DNA of 64,000 bases. Source: UBA6168 sp041752395. GTDB lineage: Bacteria; Bacteroidota; Bacteroidia; Chitinophagales; Saprospiraceae. Both the position numbers and the translations under genes were made by a program. The stretch spans positions 1-64,000 of the forward strand of contig JBGSWN010000215.1 in the NCBI GenBank assembly GCA_041752395.1, in the 5' to 3' direction. Positions 8,576-17,488 of the stretch are shown here, in pieces (position 1 is the first letter of the stretch; each line of letters opens with the position of its first letter). The notes beneath the pieces are model-generated. The model had not been told where the DNA came from, made no database searches, and saw nothing but the letters and a program-made list of their open reading frames with translations.

Positions 8576-9054
8576 AAAGGTGGACTAGGCAGAAATTCAA
8601 AATTCAATTTCGGGTCCCTCCCAAAAACCTTTCAAATCCTATTGTCCACAATTTTGTTAAGTTCCTTAAAATGAAAACAACGTCCTTTCGCTATTTTCTT
8701 TGAACACAATTTGATGGAAAACTCACTTTTTGGATATAGTAACAGAATATTCTTCTCAAAGACTGTTTCACCTTGGAAATGCGGCTCAAATTTCATTTTT
8801 ATGCCACATTTAATTTTCAAGGCGGCTGCAAATATGCTCATTCTAATCTAAAATGGATACTTCTGTGGAAAACTTTTAGACACGTTTCTGTTACCTATTT
8901 ATCTATCGCTCGTTAAACTGCTTTAAATCAACATCTTACACTGACAATAAATAATAAATAGCTTTTTCATCAATTGTTAAAAATTTGAAACAAAGCCATT
9001 TATTGTATCTGAAAACACTCGAAAAGCCATCAATCGGGCACAAAAAAATAATAA
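8576..9054. other. 479-bp divergent intergenic region, no supported gene
   Basis: The region lies between the divergent M23 and alaS genes and must hold both promoters. The M23 promoter is visible at its left end. A 69-codon minus frame at 8632-8841 has no recognisable motif and a biased composition, so I do not call it a gene. I see no T-box-like or riboswitch fold upstream of alaS. Confidence 0.5.
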
Positions 9055-11715
9055 ATGACCGCACAACAAATCCGTAAAACTTTCCTCGATTTTTTCCTCT
9101 CCAAGCAGCATAAAATCGTCCCTTCTGCCCCCATCGTGAACAAGGATGACCCTACGCTCATGTTCACCAATGCAGGTATGAACCAGTTCAAGGATTATTT
9201 TTTGGGAACTCAAACCCCCGAAGTTCGTCGCATCGCCGATACCCAAAAATGCCTCAGGGTGAGCGGAAAACACAACGATTTGGAGGAAGTAGGTCGTGAC
9301 GGCACACACCACACCATGTTCGAAATGCTGGGCAACTGGTCGTTTGGTGATTATTTCAAAAAAGAAGCCATCGCTTGGTCATGGGAACTCTTGACTGAAG
9401 TCTTCAAACTACCGAAAGACCGCTTGTACGCCACTGTTTTCGAGGGAAGCCCCAAAGAGGGTGTGCCTGACGACGACGAAGCTAAGGGCTATTGGGCGGA
9501 AGTGTTGCCACTCAATCACATCATAAACGGCAACAAAAAGGACAATTTTTGGGAAATGGGCGACACCGGCCCCTGCGGCCCTTGTACCGAAATCCATATT
9601 GACTTGCGCCCTGACGAAGAACGAGCCAAGCTCCCTGGCGAAGTACTGGTCAACAAAGACAACCCACGGGTCATCGAAATTTGGAACAACGTCTTCATTC
9701 AGTTCAACCGTAAAGCGGACGGCTCATTGGAGGAATTGCCTGAAAAGCACGTGGACACGGGCATGGGATTTGAGCGCCTCACGCTTGTCATTCAGGGAAA
9801 ATACAATACCTACGACACTGACATCTTCACGCCCATCATACAGTTCGTTGAAAATGAGAGCGGTATAAAATATACAGGGCAGTACCCAGACCTCTCGGCC
9901 CCATCATCCCTCACTCCTCATTCCTCCTCCCTGATGAGTGACATTGCGATGCGGGTAATCGCTGACCACATTAGAGCGGTCAGCTTCACGATTGCCGATG
10001 GTCAATTGCCTGACAACGGTGGTGCGGGCTATGTCATTCGCCGCATTTTGCGAAGAGCAGTTCGCTATTACTACTCATTTTTGAACATCAAAGAACCGTT
10101 TCTCCATCGTTTGGTGCAGATGTTGGCCGACCAGTTTGCGGAGGTCTTTCCAGAACTGAAAGCACAGCAAGAACAGGTCGCCAAAATCATCCAGAGCGAA
10201 GAAAAATCGTTTTTGAACACCCTTGAAACTGGCCTTCGTCGCTTCGCAAATTTGACGGCAAAGGACGGCGTCATCGCTGGCGACGAGGCTTTTGAACTCT
10301 ACGACACTTTCGGATTCCCGATTGACCTTACCCGTCTCATGGCTGAGGAAAAAGGCTGGAGCGTGGACGAACCCGGCTTTGAAAAGGCGATGCTGGCGCA
10401 AAAAGAACGTGGCCGTGCCGATGCCGAAAAGCAGGTTGGCGACTGGACCATTCTGGCACCCGGTGATGTAGAATTCGTCGGCTACGACCAATTGGAAGTG
10501 CGCAATTCAAAGGTTTTGCGCAGCAGAACAGTCAAAACAAAGAAGGGAAACGAGCACCATATCGTATTGAACCGCACACCATTCTACGCCGAGAGTGGCG
10601 GTCAGCACGGCGACTCGGGTTGGATGGAATTTGGCAACACCGAGCGTATCGCCGTGCTTGATACGGTGAAGGAAAACGACCTGACCGTGCATGTTGTGGA
10701 GCGTTTACCGAAGGAAATAAATGAAAACGTGGAAACCAAGGTGAACGCCACCAAGCGTCAATCCACTAGCGCCAACCACACGGGGGCGCACTTGCTTCAT
10801 GCGGCGTTGCACAAGGTGCTTGGCAACCATGCCCTCCAAAAAGGCCAGGACGTGGACACCGCCCGATTGCGTTTCGACTTCTCCCATTTTGAAAAACTGA
10901 CGGAGGAGGAAGTTCACAAAATTGAAACGATGGTGAACGAAAAAATTCGTGAAAACATCGCCCTTGACGAAGTCCGCAACATGCCCATCGAAGACGCAAA
11001 AAAACTAGGCGCCATGATGCTTTTCGGGGAGAAATACGGCGAAACCGTTCGGGTCGTCACCTTCGATAAAGATTTCAGTCAGGAGCTTTGCGGGGGTACG
11101 CACGTGGCTGCCACAGGCGAAATCGGCCTCTTCAAAATCGTCGGTGAAAGTGCCGTGGCTGCTGGCATCCGGCGCATCGAGGCGGTGACTGCGGCCAATG
11201 CGGAACAGTTTTACTTGAACCAAATTGCGGAGCTAAACGAAATAAAAAACCTGCTGAAAAGTGCCCAGCACCCAGCCAAAGCTATTGCGAGCTTACAGGA
11301 TGAAAACCGTAGTTTGAAAAAGCAGGTGGAGCAACTGGTGAACGAGCAGGCTGGGGCGCTCAAAGGACAATTGAAAAGCCAGTTTCAAGTAATAAACGGC
11401 GTGAATTTCTTGGCAGCAAAACTGCCTATCCAAGATGCCAATGCCGTCAAAACATTGGCCTTCCAACTCGAACAGGAAGTGGGTAATTGCTGCATCGTCT
11501 TCGGCCTCGAATCGGATGGCAAACCACAAATCATGGTAGCCGTGAGCCGGGAACTGACGGAAGCTGGGCCAAAACTCCATGCCGGAAACATGGTCCGGGA
11601 ACTGGCCAAGGACATCCAAGGTGGTGGTGGTGGTCAGCCGTTTTTTGCTTCTGCAGGTGGGAAGGATGCGAGTGGTTTGGAGAAGGCGGTGGCGAGGGCT
11701 AAGGAGTTGGTTTGA
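9055..11715 (+). CDS. alaS: Alanyl-tRNA synthetase
   Basis: The 886-residue enzyme charges tRNA-Ala. The order is the class II catalytic domain (DPTLMFTNAGMNQFKDYF near 30-48, HHTMFEMLGNWSFGDYF near 84-100, GMGFERLT, GAGYVIRRILRRA), the editing domain with zinc ligands HTGAHLLHAALH and CGGTHVAATGEIG, a coiled coil and the C-Ala domain ending GGGGGQPFFASAGGKD. Length is normal apart from a serine/proline-rich stretch (about residues 280-296, SAPSSLTPHSSS) just before SDIAMRVIADHIRAV, where relatives are shorter. Its codons form a CT-only tract resembling an intergenic word repeat. The leader is A-rich with no Shine-Dalgarno site. Confidence 0.97.
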   Translation: MTAQQIRKTFLDFFLSKQHKIVPSAPIVNKDDPTLMFTNAGMNQFKDYFLGTQTPEVRRIADTQKCLRVSGKHNDLEEVGRDGTHHTMFEMLGNWSFGDYFKKEAIAWSWELLTEVFKLPKDRLYATVFEGSPKEGVPDDDEAKGYWAEVLPLNHIINGNKKDNFWEMGDTGPCGPCTEIHIDLRPDEERAKLPGEVLVNKDNPRVIEIWNNVFIQFNRKADGSLEELPEKHVDTGMGFERLTLVIQGKYNTYDTDIFTPIIQFVENESGIKYTGQYPDLSAPSSLTPHSSSLMSDIAMRVIADHIRAVSFTIADGQLPDNGGAGYVIRRILRRAVRYYYSFLNIKEPFLHRLVQMLADQFAEVFPELKAQQEQVAKIIQSEEKSFLNTLETGLRRFANLTAKDGVIAGDEAFELYDTFGFPIDLTRLMAEEKGWSVDEPGFEKAMLAQKERGRADAEKQVGDWTILAPGDVEFVGYDQLEVRNSKVLRSRTVKTKKGNEHHIVLNRTPFYAESGGQHGDSGWMEFGNTERIAVLDTVKENDLTVHVVERLPKEINENVETKVNATKRQSTSANHTGAHLLHAALHKVLGNHALQKGQDVDTARLRFDFSHFEKLTEEEVHKIETMVNEKIRENIALDEVRNMPIEDAKKLGAMMLFGEKYGETVRVVTFDKDFSQELCGGTHVAATGEIGLFKIVGESAVAAGIRRIEAVTAANAEQFYLNQIAELNEIKNLLKSAQHPAKAIASLQDENRSLKKQVEQLVNEQAGALKGQLKSQFQVINGVNFLAAKLPIQDANAVKTLAFQLEQEVGNCCIVFGLESDGKPQIMVAVSRELTEAGPKLHAGNMVRELAKDIQGGGGGQPFFASAGGKDASGLEKAVARAKELV

Positions 11716-11755
11716 ATATTAATAGATTTTGCGTTTGAATACAAAACATGAATAA

Positions 11756-12127
11756 ATGAGCATTAAAATAAGCAAAAATGAAAATAAAATCATGCTTTTT
11801 TTAGCATTGATTTTCATTTTGCTGATGTTCGTCTATTTGAATTTTGATACCACTACTGGCGAAGCTCGAAAGCTGTCCAATATAAGCAAATATAACCTTA
11901 GGCAAGGGGAATTGTCTGCTTATTTTGGTGAAGTAACCAAGGCCAAACCTATTGGCTATGTCATCAATGGTAATAGATGAAAGCGTTTTCCGGGGAAAGC
12001 AATGATATGCTTTGATGTCAAAGGCACCAAAGCCAAAGGTGAAATTGAATTTGTTTATTATCAATCCGGTAAAACCTGGGTTTTAGAAAAATTTGTACAT
12101 GGCCCTTGTGGCTCATACATCTACTGA
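11756..12127 (+). pseudogene. Coa1-like membrane protein gene split by one in-frame TGA
   Basis: ATG 11756 opens 74 codons and then stops at TGA 11978-11980. The same frame continues without another stop for 48 codons to TGA 12125-12127. The joined product (122 residues plus the stop) has one N-terminal membrane helix (about 13-30) and a C-terminal part (GKAMICFDVKGTKAKGEIEF, then GKTWVLEKF) that fits the small cytochrome oxidase assembly Coa1-like fold. The premature stop falls between INGNR and KRFPGK, in the middle of the soluble domain, so the short product would lack half the fold. It is most simply a recent nonsense mutation; a sequencing error or readthrough is possible. It lies 40 bp after alaS. 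Confidence 0.7.
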
Positions 12128-12136
12128 ATCGATGTG

Positions 12137-13159
12137 CTAAATCATCAACTTTTCAATCACCTCCACCACCCTCCCCAGCATCTCCTCCGTAAAATCCAAA
12201 TGCGTCACAAACCGCACCGTTGCTGGCCCGAACGCAGTTGCGAGGACACCTTTTTTCTCGAATTTTTTCAAAAAATCAGCCGCATTGAGTGGTGAAACAA
12301 GGTCAAAAATGACGATGTTCGTCTGCACTGGCCGCACGTCGGCGACCCAGTTTTGCTGGCGCAATGTTTCGCCTAAAACCCTTGCCCGGTGATTGTCGTC
12401 CCGAAGCCTTTCCACGTGGTTTTCGAGAGCGAAAATGCCGGCTGCTGCGAGGTAGCCCGCTTGCCGCATTCCTCCGCCCATCACTTTGCGGAAGCGCCTC
12501 GCCTTTGCGATAAAATCTTGATTACCAATGAGTAATGACCCAACTGGCGCACCCAAGCCTTTCGAGAGGCAGATGGAAATGCTGTCGAATTCAGCGCCCC
12601 AATCCTCCGTAGATTCCCCAGTTTCGACGAGGGCATTGAAGAGCCGTGCCCCATCGAGGTGCAGCGGGATTCCTCGCTCGTTGCAAAGCTGATGGATGGG
12701 GCGCACCTCGTCAAGGGTGTAGTAGCTGCCACCGCCTTTGTTGGCTGTGTTTTCCAAAACGACCAAGCCCGAACGGGGCAACCAATCGTAATTGGGTTTG
12801 ATGGCCGCTTCAATTTGTCCAGCCGTGATTTTGCCGTTTGTGCCAGTGATGAGGTTTACGGCAACTCCAGAATTTGCAGCATAACCGCCCGTTTCATACT
12901 GAAAAATATGGGAATAATGGTCGCAGATGACTTCATCCAATTGGCGGCAATGGGTGCGGATGGCGATTTGGTTCGTCATCGTTCCCGAAGGGCAAAACAG
13001 GGCGGCTTCCTTGCCGAACATGGCGGCGGCTTTGGCTTGCAGCGCATTCACGGTTGGGTCGTCGTTGAATACATCGTCCCCAACTTCGGCGGCAAACATG
13101 GCTTTCAGCATGGCTGGTGTCGGCTTGGTGACGGTATCAGAAATCAGGTTGATTTTCAT
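12137..13159 (-). CDS. ltaE: Low-specificity L-threonine aldolase
   Basis: This PLP enzyme splits L-threonine or L-allo-threonine into glycine and acetaldehyde. The 340-residue protein shows the family pattern: SDTVTKPTPAM at the N-terminus, DDVFNDDPTVN at 28-38, the PLP-stacking histidine in DHYSHIFQYETGG (about 84), HLDGARLFNA (D169, R172) and the PLP lysine K200 in SICLSKGLGAPVGS. Length is normal. It converges with the Coa1-like pseudogene, whose frame ends 10 bp from its stop, leaving no room for a separate terminator. Confidence 0.95.
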   Translation of the reverse strand: MKINLISDTVTKPTPAMLKAMFAAEVGDDVFNDDPTVNALQAKAAAMFGKEAALFCPSGTMTNQIAIRTHCRQLDEVICDHYSHIFQYETGGYAANSGVAVNLITGTNGKITAGQIEAAIKPNYDWLPRSGLVVLENTANKGGGSYYTLDEVRPIHQLCNERGIPLHLDGARLFNALVETGESTEDWGAEFDSISICLSKGLGAPVGSLLIGNQDFIAKARRFRKVMGGGMRQAGYLAAAGIFALENHVERLRDDNHRARVLGETLRQQNWVADVRPVQTNIVIFDLVSPLNAADFLKKFEKKGVLATAFGPATVRFVTHLDFTEEMLGRVVEVIEKLMI

Positions 13160-13446
13160 CTTTAAATTTTGACGGAAAGATAGAAACAGTATTGTCTTTT
13201 GCTGCTTTCAAGGGTTTTGATACAACAAATAGAATTTAAGAAGAAAAACAGCCCAGTTAGGTTCACCAAATACTTACAATTTTATTAGAAAATACTTATT
13301 GCTTGACCGTATTGAGCGACTTGGCAGTATTTTAGCAATTAAATTCTCACTTCCCTCTGCTTACACAATTATCGCCTTCATCAAGGCTTTCCCTATTGCG
13401 AACACAACTCCATGAGCTTCAATTTTTTCATCAAAAGGCTACCATC

Positions 13447-14796
13447 ATGAATTTACCTAACATTTCAATTTTAGGGCTTTCCATCCTACTTTTCTCCGCT
13501 TGTCAAAAAGACGAGCCAACTAAAGTCAATCAACTGGATGACGAGCTTGCGCAAGCACTTGAATCTGCCTCAAACGGTAACGGCAAGGCTTACTACGTGC
13601 TTCCCTACAGCAACGAATTCGATAAAATCCCACACGACCCCAATAATTTAATTACACAGGCCAAAGTGGACCTTGGCGCTTTGTTGTTTCACGAAACCGG
13701 CCTCGGCCTGAGCCCAAAACATGCCAATAATGCCGGAAATTTTTCTTGCGCTTCCTGTCATTTTGCAAGTGCAGGCTTTCAGGCTGGAACACATCAAGGG
13801 ATTGCTGATGGTGGAATGGGGTTTGGCATGAATGGAGAAGGACGAATTGCTAACCCAGAATATCAGAATTCAGAACTAGATGTGCAGCCGGTTCGGACGC
13901 CATCGGCGCTGAATATTGCCTACCAAGAAGCCATTCTCTGGAACGGTCAATTCGGGGCAGTAGGCGTAAATGCTGGCACGGAAGCCAGTTGGACTGCAGG
14001 TACACCAAAGGCGAAAAACCACCTCGGCTACGAAGGCACGGAAACGCAGGCAATCGCCGCACAAGACGTCCACCGCCTTAAAATGAACGATTCGATTTGC
14101 CAGAACCTCAACTACAAGCAGCTTTTTGACCTTGCTTTCCCTGACTCCGACCCAGGGGTTCGTTATGGTCAAGAGAATACCGGACTTGCCATTGCCGCCT
14201 ACGAGCGCATCATTTTGGCCAACCAAGCACCTTTCCAGCTTTGGTTGAGGGGCAAGGAAAACGCCTTGTCCGACCAAGAAAAAAGGGGCGCTATTTTGTT
14301 CTTCGGAAAGGCCAGTTGCACAAGCTGCCACAACGGGCCGAACCTTGCCAACATGGAATTTTACGCCTTGGGCATGAAAGATTTGTTTGAGACAACCGAG
14401 ACGACTTACGGTGCCAACTCGGAATCTTGCGAAAACAAAGGCCGCTATTGCTTCACTAAATACGATGCAGACCTGTACAAATTCAAAGTTCCACAACTTT
14501 ATAACCTTGCCGACTCGCCATTCTACGGCCACGGCGCTAGTTTCCGTTCGGTGCGAGATGTGGTTGTCTACAAAAACCAAGGGGTGAAGGAAAACCCGGA
14601 TGTACCAGAAAGCCAAGTGGCAAGCCAATTCAAACCATTGGGGCTAACAGATACCGAAGTCAACGACATCACAGCCTTCATCGAAAAGGGGCTTCGTGAC
14701 CCGAACCTGATGCGTTATCAGCCGCTTTCTGTGCGTTCTGGCCATTGTTTTCCGAACAATGACGCTCAGTCGAAAATAGACCTTGGCTGCAATTGA
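13447..14796 (+). CDS. Di-heme cytochrome c peroxidase / MauG-family lipoprotein
   Basis: The 449-residue protein has a lipoprotein signal (lipobox LFSAC, lipidated C19) and two c-type heme sites, CASCH (101-105) and CTSCH (291-295), as in bacterial cytochrome c peroxidases and MauG-like enzymes. It should reduce peroxide or oxidise a partner in the periplasm, with hemes attached by the Ccm machinery (ccmE and ccmF are in this window). A 466-residue version from ATG 13396 would bury the lipoprotein signal, so 13447 is chosen. It ends with a strong terminator at 14852-14882. Confidence 0.92.
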   Translation: MNLPNISILGLSILLFSACQKDEPTKVNQLDDELAQALESASNGNGKAYYVLPYSNEFDKIPHDPNNLITQAKVDLGALLFHETGLGLSPKHANNAGNFSCASCHFASAGFQAGTHQGIADGGMGFGMNGEGRIANPEYQNSELDVQPVRTPSALNIAYQEAILWNGQFGAVGVNAGTEASWTAGTPKAKNHLGYEGTETQAIAAQDVHRLKMNDSICQNLNYKQLFDLAFPDSDPGVRYGQENTGLAIAAYERIILANQAPFQLWLRGKENALSDQEKRGAILFFGKASCTSCHNGPNLANMEFYALGMKDLFETTETTYGANSESCENKGRYCFTKYDADLYKFKVPQLYNLADSPFYGHGASFRSVRDVVVYKNQGVKENPDVPESQVASQFKPLGLTDTEVNDITAFIEKGLRDPNLMRYQPLSVRSGHCFPNNDAQSKIDLGCN

Positions 14797-14851
14797 TAAT
14801 GTAGCCGCCTCATAATGAGCGTTTTAGCTAAACGCTGCCAGCTGAAACAAG

Positions 14852-14882
14852 AAAGCACGGGCCATTTGGCCCGTGCTTTTTT
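14852..14882 (+). terminator. Intrinsic terminator of the cytochrome c peroxidase gene
   Basis: A perfect 12-bp stem (AAAGCACGGGCC with its complement), a 4-nt ATTT loop and a T-run form a textbook terminator 55 bp after the stop. Confidence 0.9.
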
Positions 14883-14936
14883 CTTTGTTGGAAATGGAAA
14901 TCCCGCCTACTTCCTTCCTGAACTTGTTAAAAAGTC

Positions 14937-14944
14937 TAAATTTG
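14937..14944 (+). promoter_or_regulatory. -7 box upstream of the 15,001 lipoprotein gene
   Basis: TAAATTTG matches TAnnTTTG exactly and lies 56 bp before the start codon. No well-spaced TTG is visible upstream. Confidence 0.4.
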
Positions 14945-15000
14945 CGCCGAAACTAACCTTTGATACAAGCCCATATCTGTTCACCAAATAATCGTTTTCG

Positions 15001-15693
15001 ATGAAAAATGCTAACAAATGGCCAGTAGTTATTGGCGCTGTACTTATTGCTTTTTTGTTTTATTGCTGTGGCAATAATGAAAAAAATGTACCTGAAACCA
15101 CTGAGAATACCGCAAAGGCAGACGATGCCATTCACCAAAATATAGATACTACTTTCCGCAATCTCTTCGAAGAAGTAAACGTAGTGAAGATGCACCTGTT
15201 TGGCACCAACGAACTGGAGCCTAAACAAGAAGATTACCCGTATGCAGGCAAAAAAATAGAGGAGGGCTTTATGAAATACCTCGGAGAAGGCCTACAGCCC
15301 AATGAAGTAGGCAGCGTTTACGCTTGCTACCGAACGGAGATTTACAATCTGTATGTCCTGCGAGTGCCGGGCAAATACGCCTCCAGTGACCTCGTTCTGG
15401 CAAAATGGGACAATGCCACCTCCAAGCTCATGAAGGTGATTGACTTGGCGATGTTGCAGTGCGATGAGGGGATGTGCCACCAACAAGATGCATGGCTCAC
15501 CGACCTCGATGATGACCGGGTGCTCGATTTGGTCATCCACACCATGACCAACGACAATGGCAAAATCTCGGATGAAACCTTCACGGTCATGTCTCAGCCA
15601 AGCCCTGCCACATTTACCAAAGCATCAGATGCTTTGACATCGCTTGCTCCGCAAACCAGTTATGTGATGTTCCATGAAATGAAAAAAAAGTAA
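15001..15693 (+). CDS. Lipoprotein of unknown function
   Basis: The 230-residue protein has a lipoprotein signal peptide (hydrophobic stretch followed by LFYCCGNN, probable lipidated C22 or C23). The mature part begins with an acidic, Thr/Glu-rich linker. Later it contains a calcium-site-like aspartate cluster (TDLDDDRVLD) in a context (VIHTMTNDNGKISDE) resembling FG-GAP/VCBS-type loops, but too short to call a domain. I do not recognise a family. It has its own -7 box and is followed after 62 bp by the glucan phosphorylase gene on the same strand. Confidence 0.8.
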   Translation: MKNANKWPVVIGAVLIAFLFYCCGNNEKNVPETTENTAKADDAIHQNIDTTFRNLFEEVNVVKMHLFGTNELEPKQEDYPYAGKKIEEGFMKYLGEGLQPNEVGSVYACYRTEIYNLYVLRVPGKYASSDLVLAKWDNATSKLMKVIDLAMLQCDEGMCHQQDAWLTDLDDDRVLDLVIHTMTNDNGKISDETFTVMSQPSPATFTKASDALTSLAPQTSYVMFHEMKKK

Positions 15694-15755
15694 GCCAATT
15701 CATTCTAGTTCCAATTGCCTAAACCCAAATAAAACCGCTAAATTTTCATTTTTTT

Positions 15756-17402
15756 ATGTCAAAAAAATCAAAAAAACTGCCCAAGGTCGCTTACTTCTGT
15801 ATGGAGTACGGGTTACAAAGTGACTTCAAAATTTATGCTGGTGGCCTTGGCATCCTGGCAGGTGATTACCTGAAAGGTGCCAAGGATTACGGCTACCCCA
15901 TCGTTGGACTTGGCATTATGTGGAAGCAAGGCTACGGCGACCAGATGATTGACGAAAAAGGGCAGCCTTTTGATGCGTACCGCAATCGCAAATACCAATT
16001 CCTTCAGGAAACTGGGGTGACAGTGGACGTTCAAATCCGCAACGTGAACGTGAAATGCAAGGTCTGGTTGGTGGATTCCTTCGGCAATGCCCCACTCTAC
16101 CTCCTCGACACTGACCTGCCCGAAAATGCAGACGCTTGGATTTCTGGGCAACTCTACGGCTGGTTCGGCGAAGAGCGCATTGCGCAGGAAATGGTGCTTG
16201 GCATCGGCGGCGTTCGAGCGCTTCGGGCGCTGGGAATTGAAGTGGATTTATACCATTTTAACGAAGGACATGCGCTGTTTGCAGGCTTTGAGCTTTTGAG
16301 GGAGCGGATGGAAGGCAAAGGTGATTCCTTCAAAAAAGCGGCGAAGAAAGTACGGGAAGAAATCGTTTTCACCACCCACACCCCGGTGGTGCAGGGTAAC
16401 GAAAGCCATCCCATCGAGCGCATCATGTACATGGGAGCCAACCTTTGCCTGAAGCACAAGCACCTTTCAAAGCTGGGCAGTTTGGACGATAAAGACCATT
16501 TCAACATGACCGTGGGCGCTTTGCGGTTGTCCAAAAAGTCGAATGCAGTGGCGCAGCTGCACGGCGAAACAGCCAATATCATGTGGGCCGATGTGAAGAA
16601 TCGGAGCAAAATAAAAGCTATCACCAACGGCATACATGTGCCAACCTGGGTGGATGATGCCGTTCTGAAACCTGCCTACGACACCAAGGCAACGGCACTC
16701 GACAAGATTTGGGAAGCCCATTTTAAAAACAAAAAAGCGCTGGTTGATTTTGTCCAAAAAAGAAACGGCGTGAAGCTCGACGTGAACAAGCTCATCATTG
16801 GGTTCAGTCGCCGGGCGGTGCCGTACAAGCGCAGTGATTTGATTTTCCGGAACCCGAAGGTCATCGAGCCGCTTCTGAAAAACCAGACCATCCAGCTTGT
16901 CTTTTCCGGCAAGTCGCACCCGCTGGACGATGCGGGCAAAGCCATCGTGGCAAACCTAGTGGCGATGAGCAAAAAATACCCCAAATCGGTCGTCTTCCTG
17001 ACGGATTATGACATGACCATCGGGGCAGCGCTGACCCGTGGGGCGGACGTTTGGTTGAACAACCCCATCCGGCCAAAAGAGGCGAGTGGAACCAGTGGCA
17101 TGAAGGCCAGCATGAACGGCGTGTTGAACCTCAGCATCCTCGATGGCTGGTGGCCGGAAGCCTGCGACCACGGCGTGAACGGCTGGCAGTTCGGCGATGC
17201 GCTGGAACTGGAAGACCCTGCCGCTCAGGACATTCACGACATGAACGGACTGCACTCGGTGCTGACGAAGGACGTGGTGCCAACTTTTTACGAAGATAAA
17301 ACAGCATGGCGCAAGATGATGCGCAACAGCGTGGTGAGCACCCACGAACAGTTTTCGGTAAAAAGGATGCTGGAGGAGTATTATGAGATGTTGTATTGTT
17401 AA
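15756..17402 (+). CDS. Alpha-glucan phosphorylase, short GT35 type
   Basis: The enzyme releases glucose-1-phosphate from glycogen-like alpha-1,4-glucans. The 548-residue protein is the short bacterial/archaeal form: it opens at VAYFCMEYGLQSDFKIYAGG, has the HFNEGHALFAG motif around 165-178, and carries the PLP lysine K450 in EASGTSGMKASMNGVLN followed by LDGWWPE. Compared with long glycogen phosphorylases it lacks the N-terminal regulatory region. No other glycogen gene lies next to it. TTG-N21-TAAATTTT just upstream is a plausible but imperfect promoter. Confidence 0.93.
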   Translation: MSKKSKKLPKVAYFCMEYGLQSDFKIYAGGLGILAGDYLKGAKDYGYPIVGLGIMWKQGYGDQMIDEKGQPFDAYRNRKYQFLQETGVTVDVQIRNVNVKCKVWLVDSFGNAPLYLLDTDLPENADAWISGQLYGWFGEERIAQEMVLGIGGVRALRALGIEVDLYHFNEGHALFAGFELLRERMEGKGDSFKKAAKKVREEIVFTTHTPVVQGNESHPIERIMYMGANLCLKHKHLSKLGSLDDKDHFNMTVGALRLSKKSNAVAQLHGETANIMWADVKNRSKIKAITNGIHVPTWVDDAVLKPAYDTKATALDKIWEAHFKNKKALVDFVQKRNGVKLDVNKLIIGFSRRAVPYKRSDLIFRNPKVIEPLLKNQTIQLVFSGKSHPLDDAGKAIVANLVAMSKKYPKSVVFLTDYDMTIGAALTRGADVWLNNPIRPKEASGTSGMKASMNGVLNLSILDGWWPEACDHGVNGWQFGDALELEDPAAQDIHDMNGLHSVLTKDVVPTFYEDKTAWRKMMRNSVVSTHEQFSVKRMLEEYYEMLYC

Positions 17403-17407
17403 ATAGT

Positions 17408-17471
17408 TGAATGGTTGAATCGCCTTTTTGTCCTGATGTTAACACAAACAACATGGCAATTCAACCATTCA
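17408..17471. repeat. Word-repeat hairpin (TTGAATGG type)
   Basis: TGAATGGTTGAAT (17408-17420) pairs perfectly with 17459-17471. Each arm repeats a TTGAAT word. It lies between the phosphorylase and DUF4340 genes and may act as a terminator. It overlaps the upstream alternative start of the latter, which argues against that start. Confidence 0.6.
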
Positions 17472-17488
17472 GCAATATTTTAAAGCTG

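Noticed and set aside
8632..8841. 69-codon minus-strand frame between the M23 peptidase gene and alaS
   Set aside because: There is no recognisable motif, the composition is Lys/Phe-rich as expected of AT-rich noncoding DNA, and it sits in a divergent promoter region.
11978..11980. Selenocysteine or programmed recoding at the TGA in the Coa1-like gene
   Set aside because: The family has no redox residue at this place and no downstream stem-loop is evident; a nonsense mutation is simpler.
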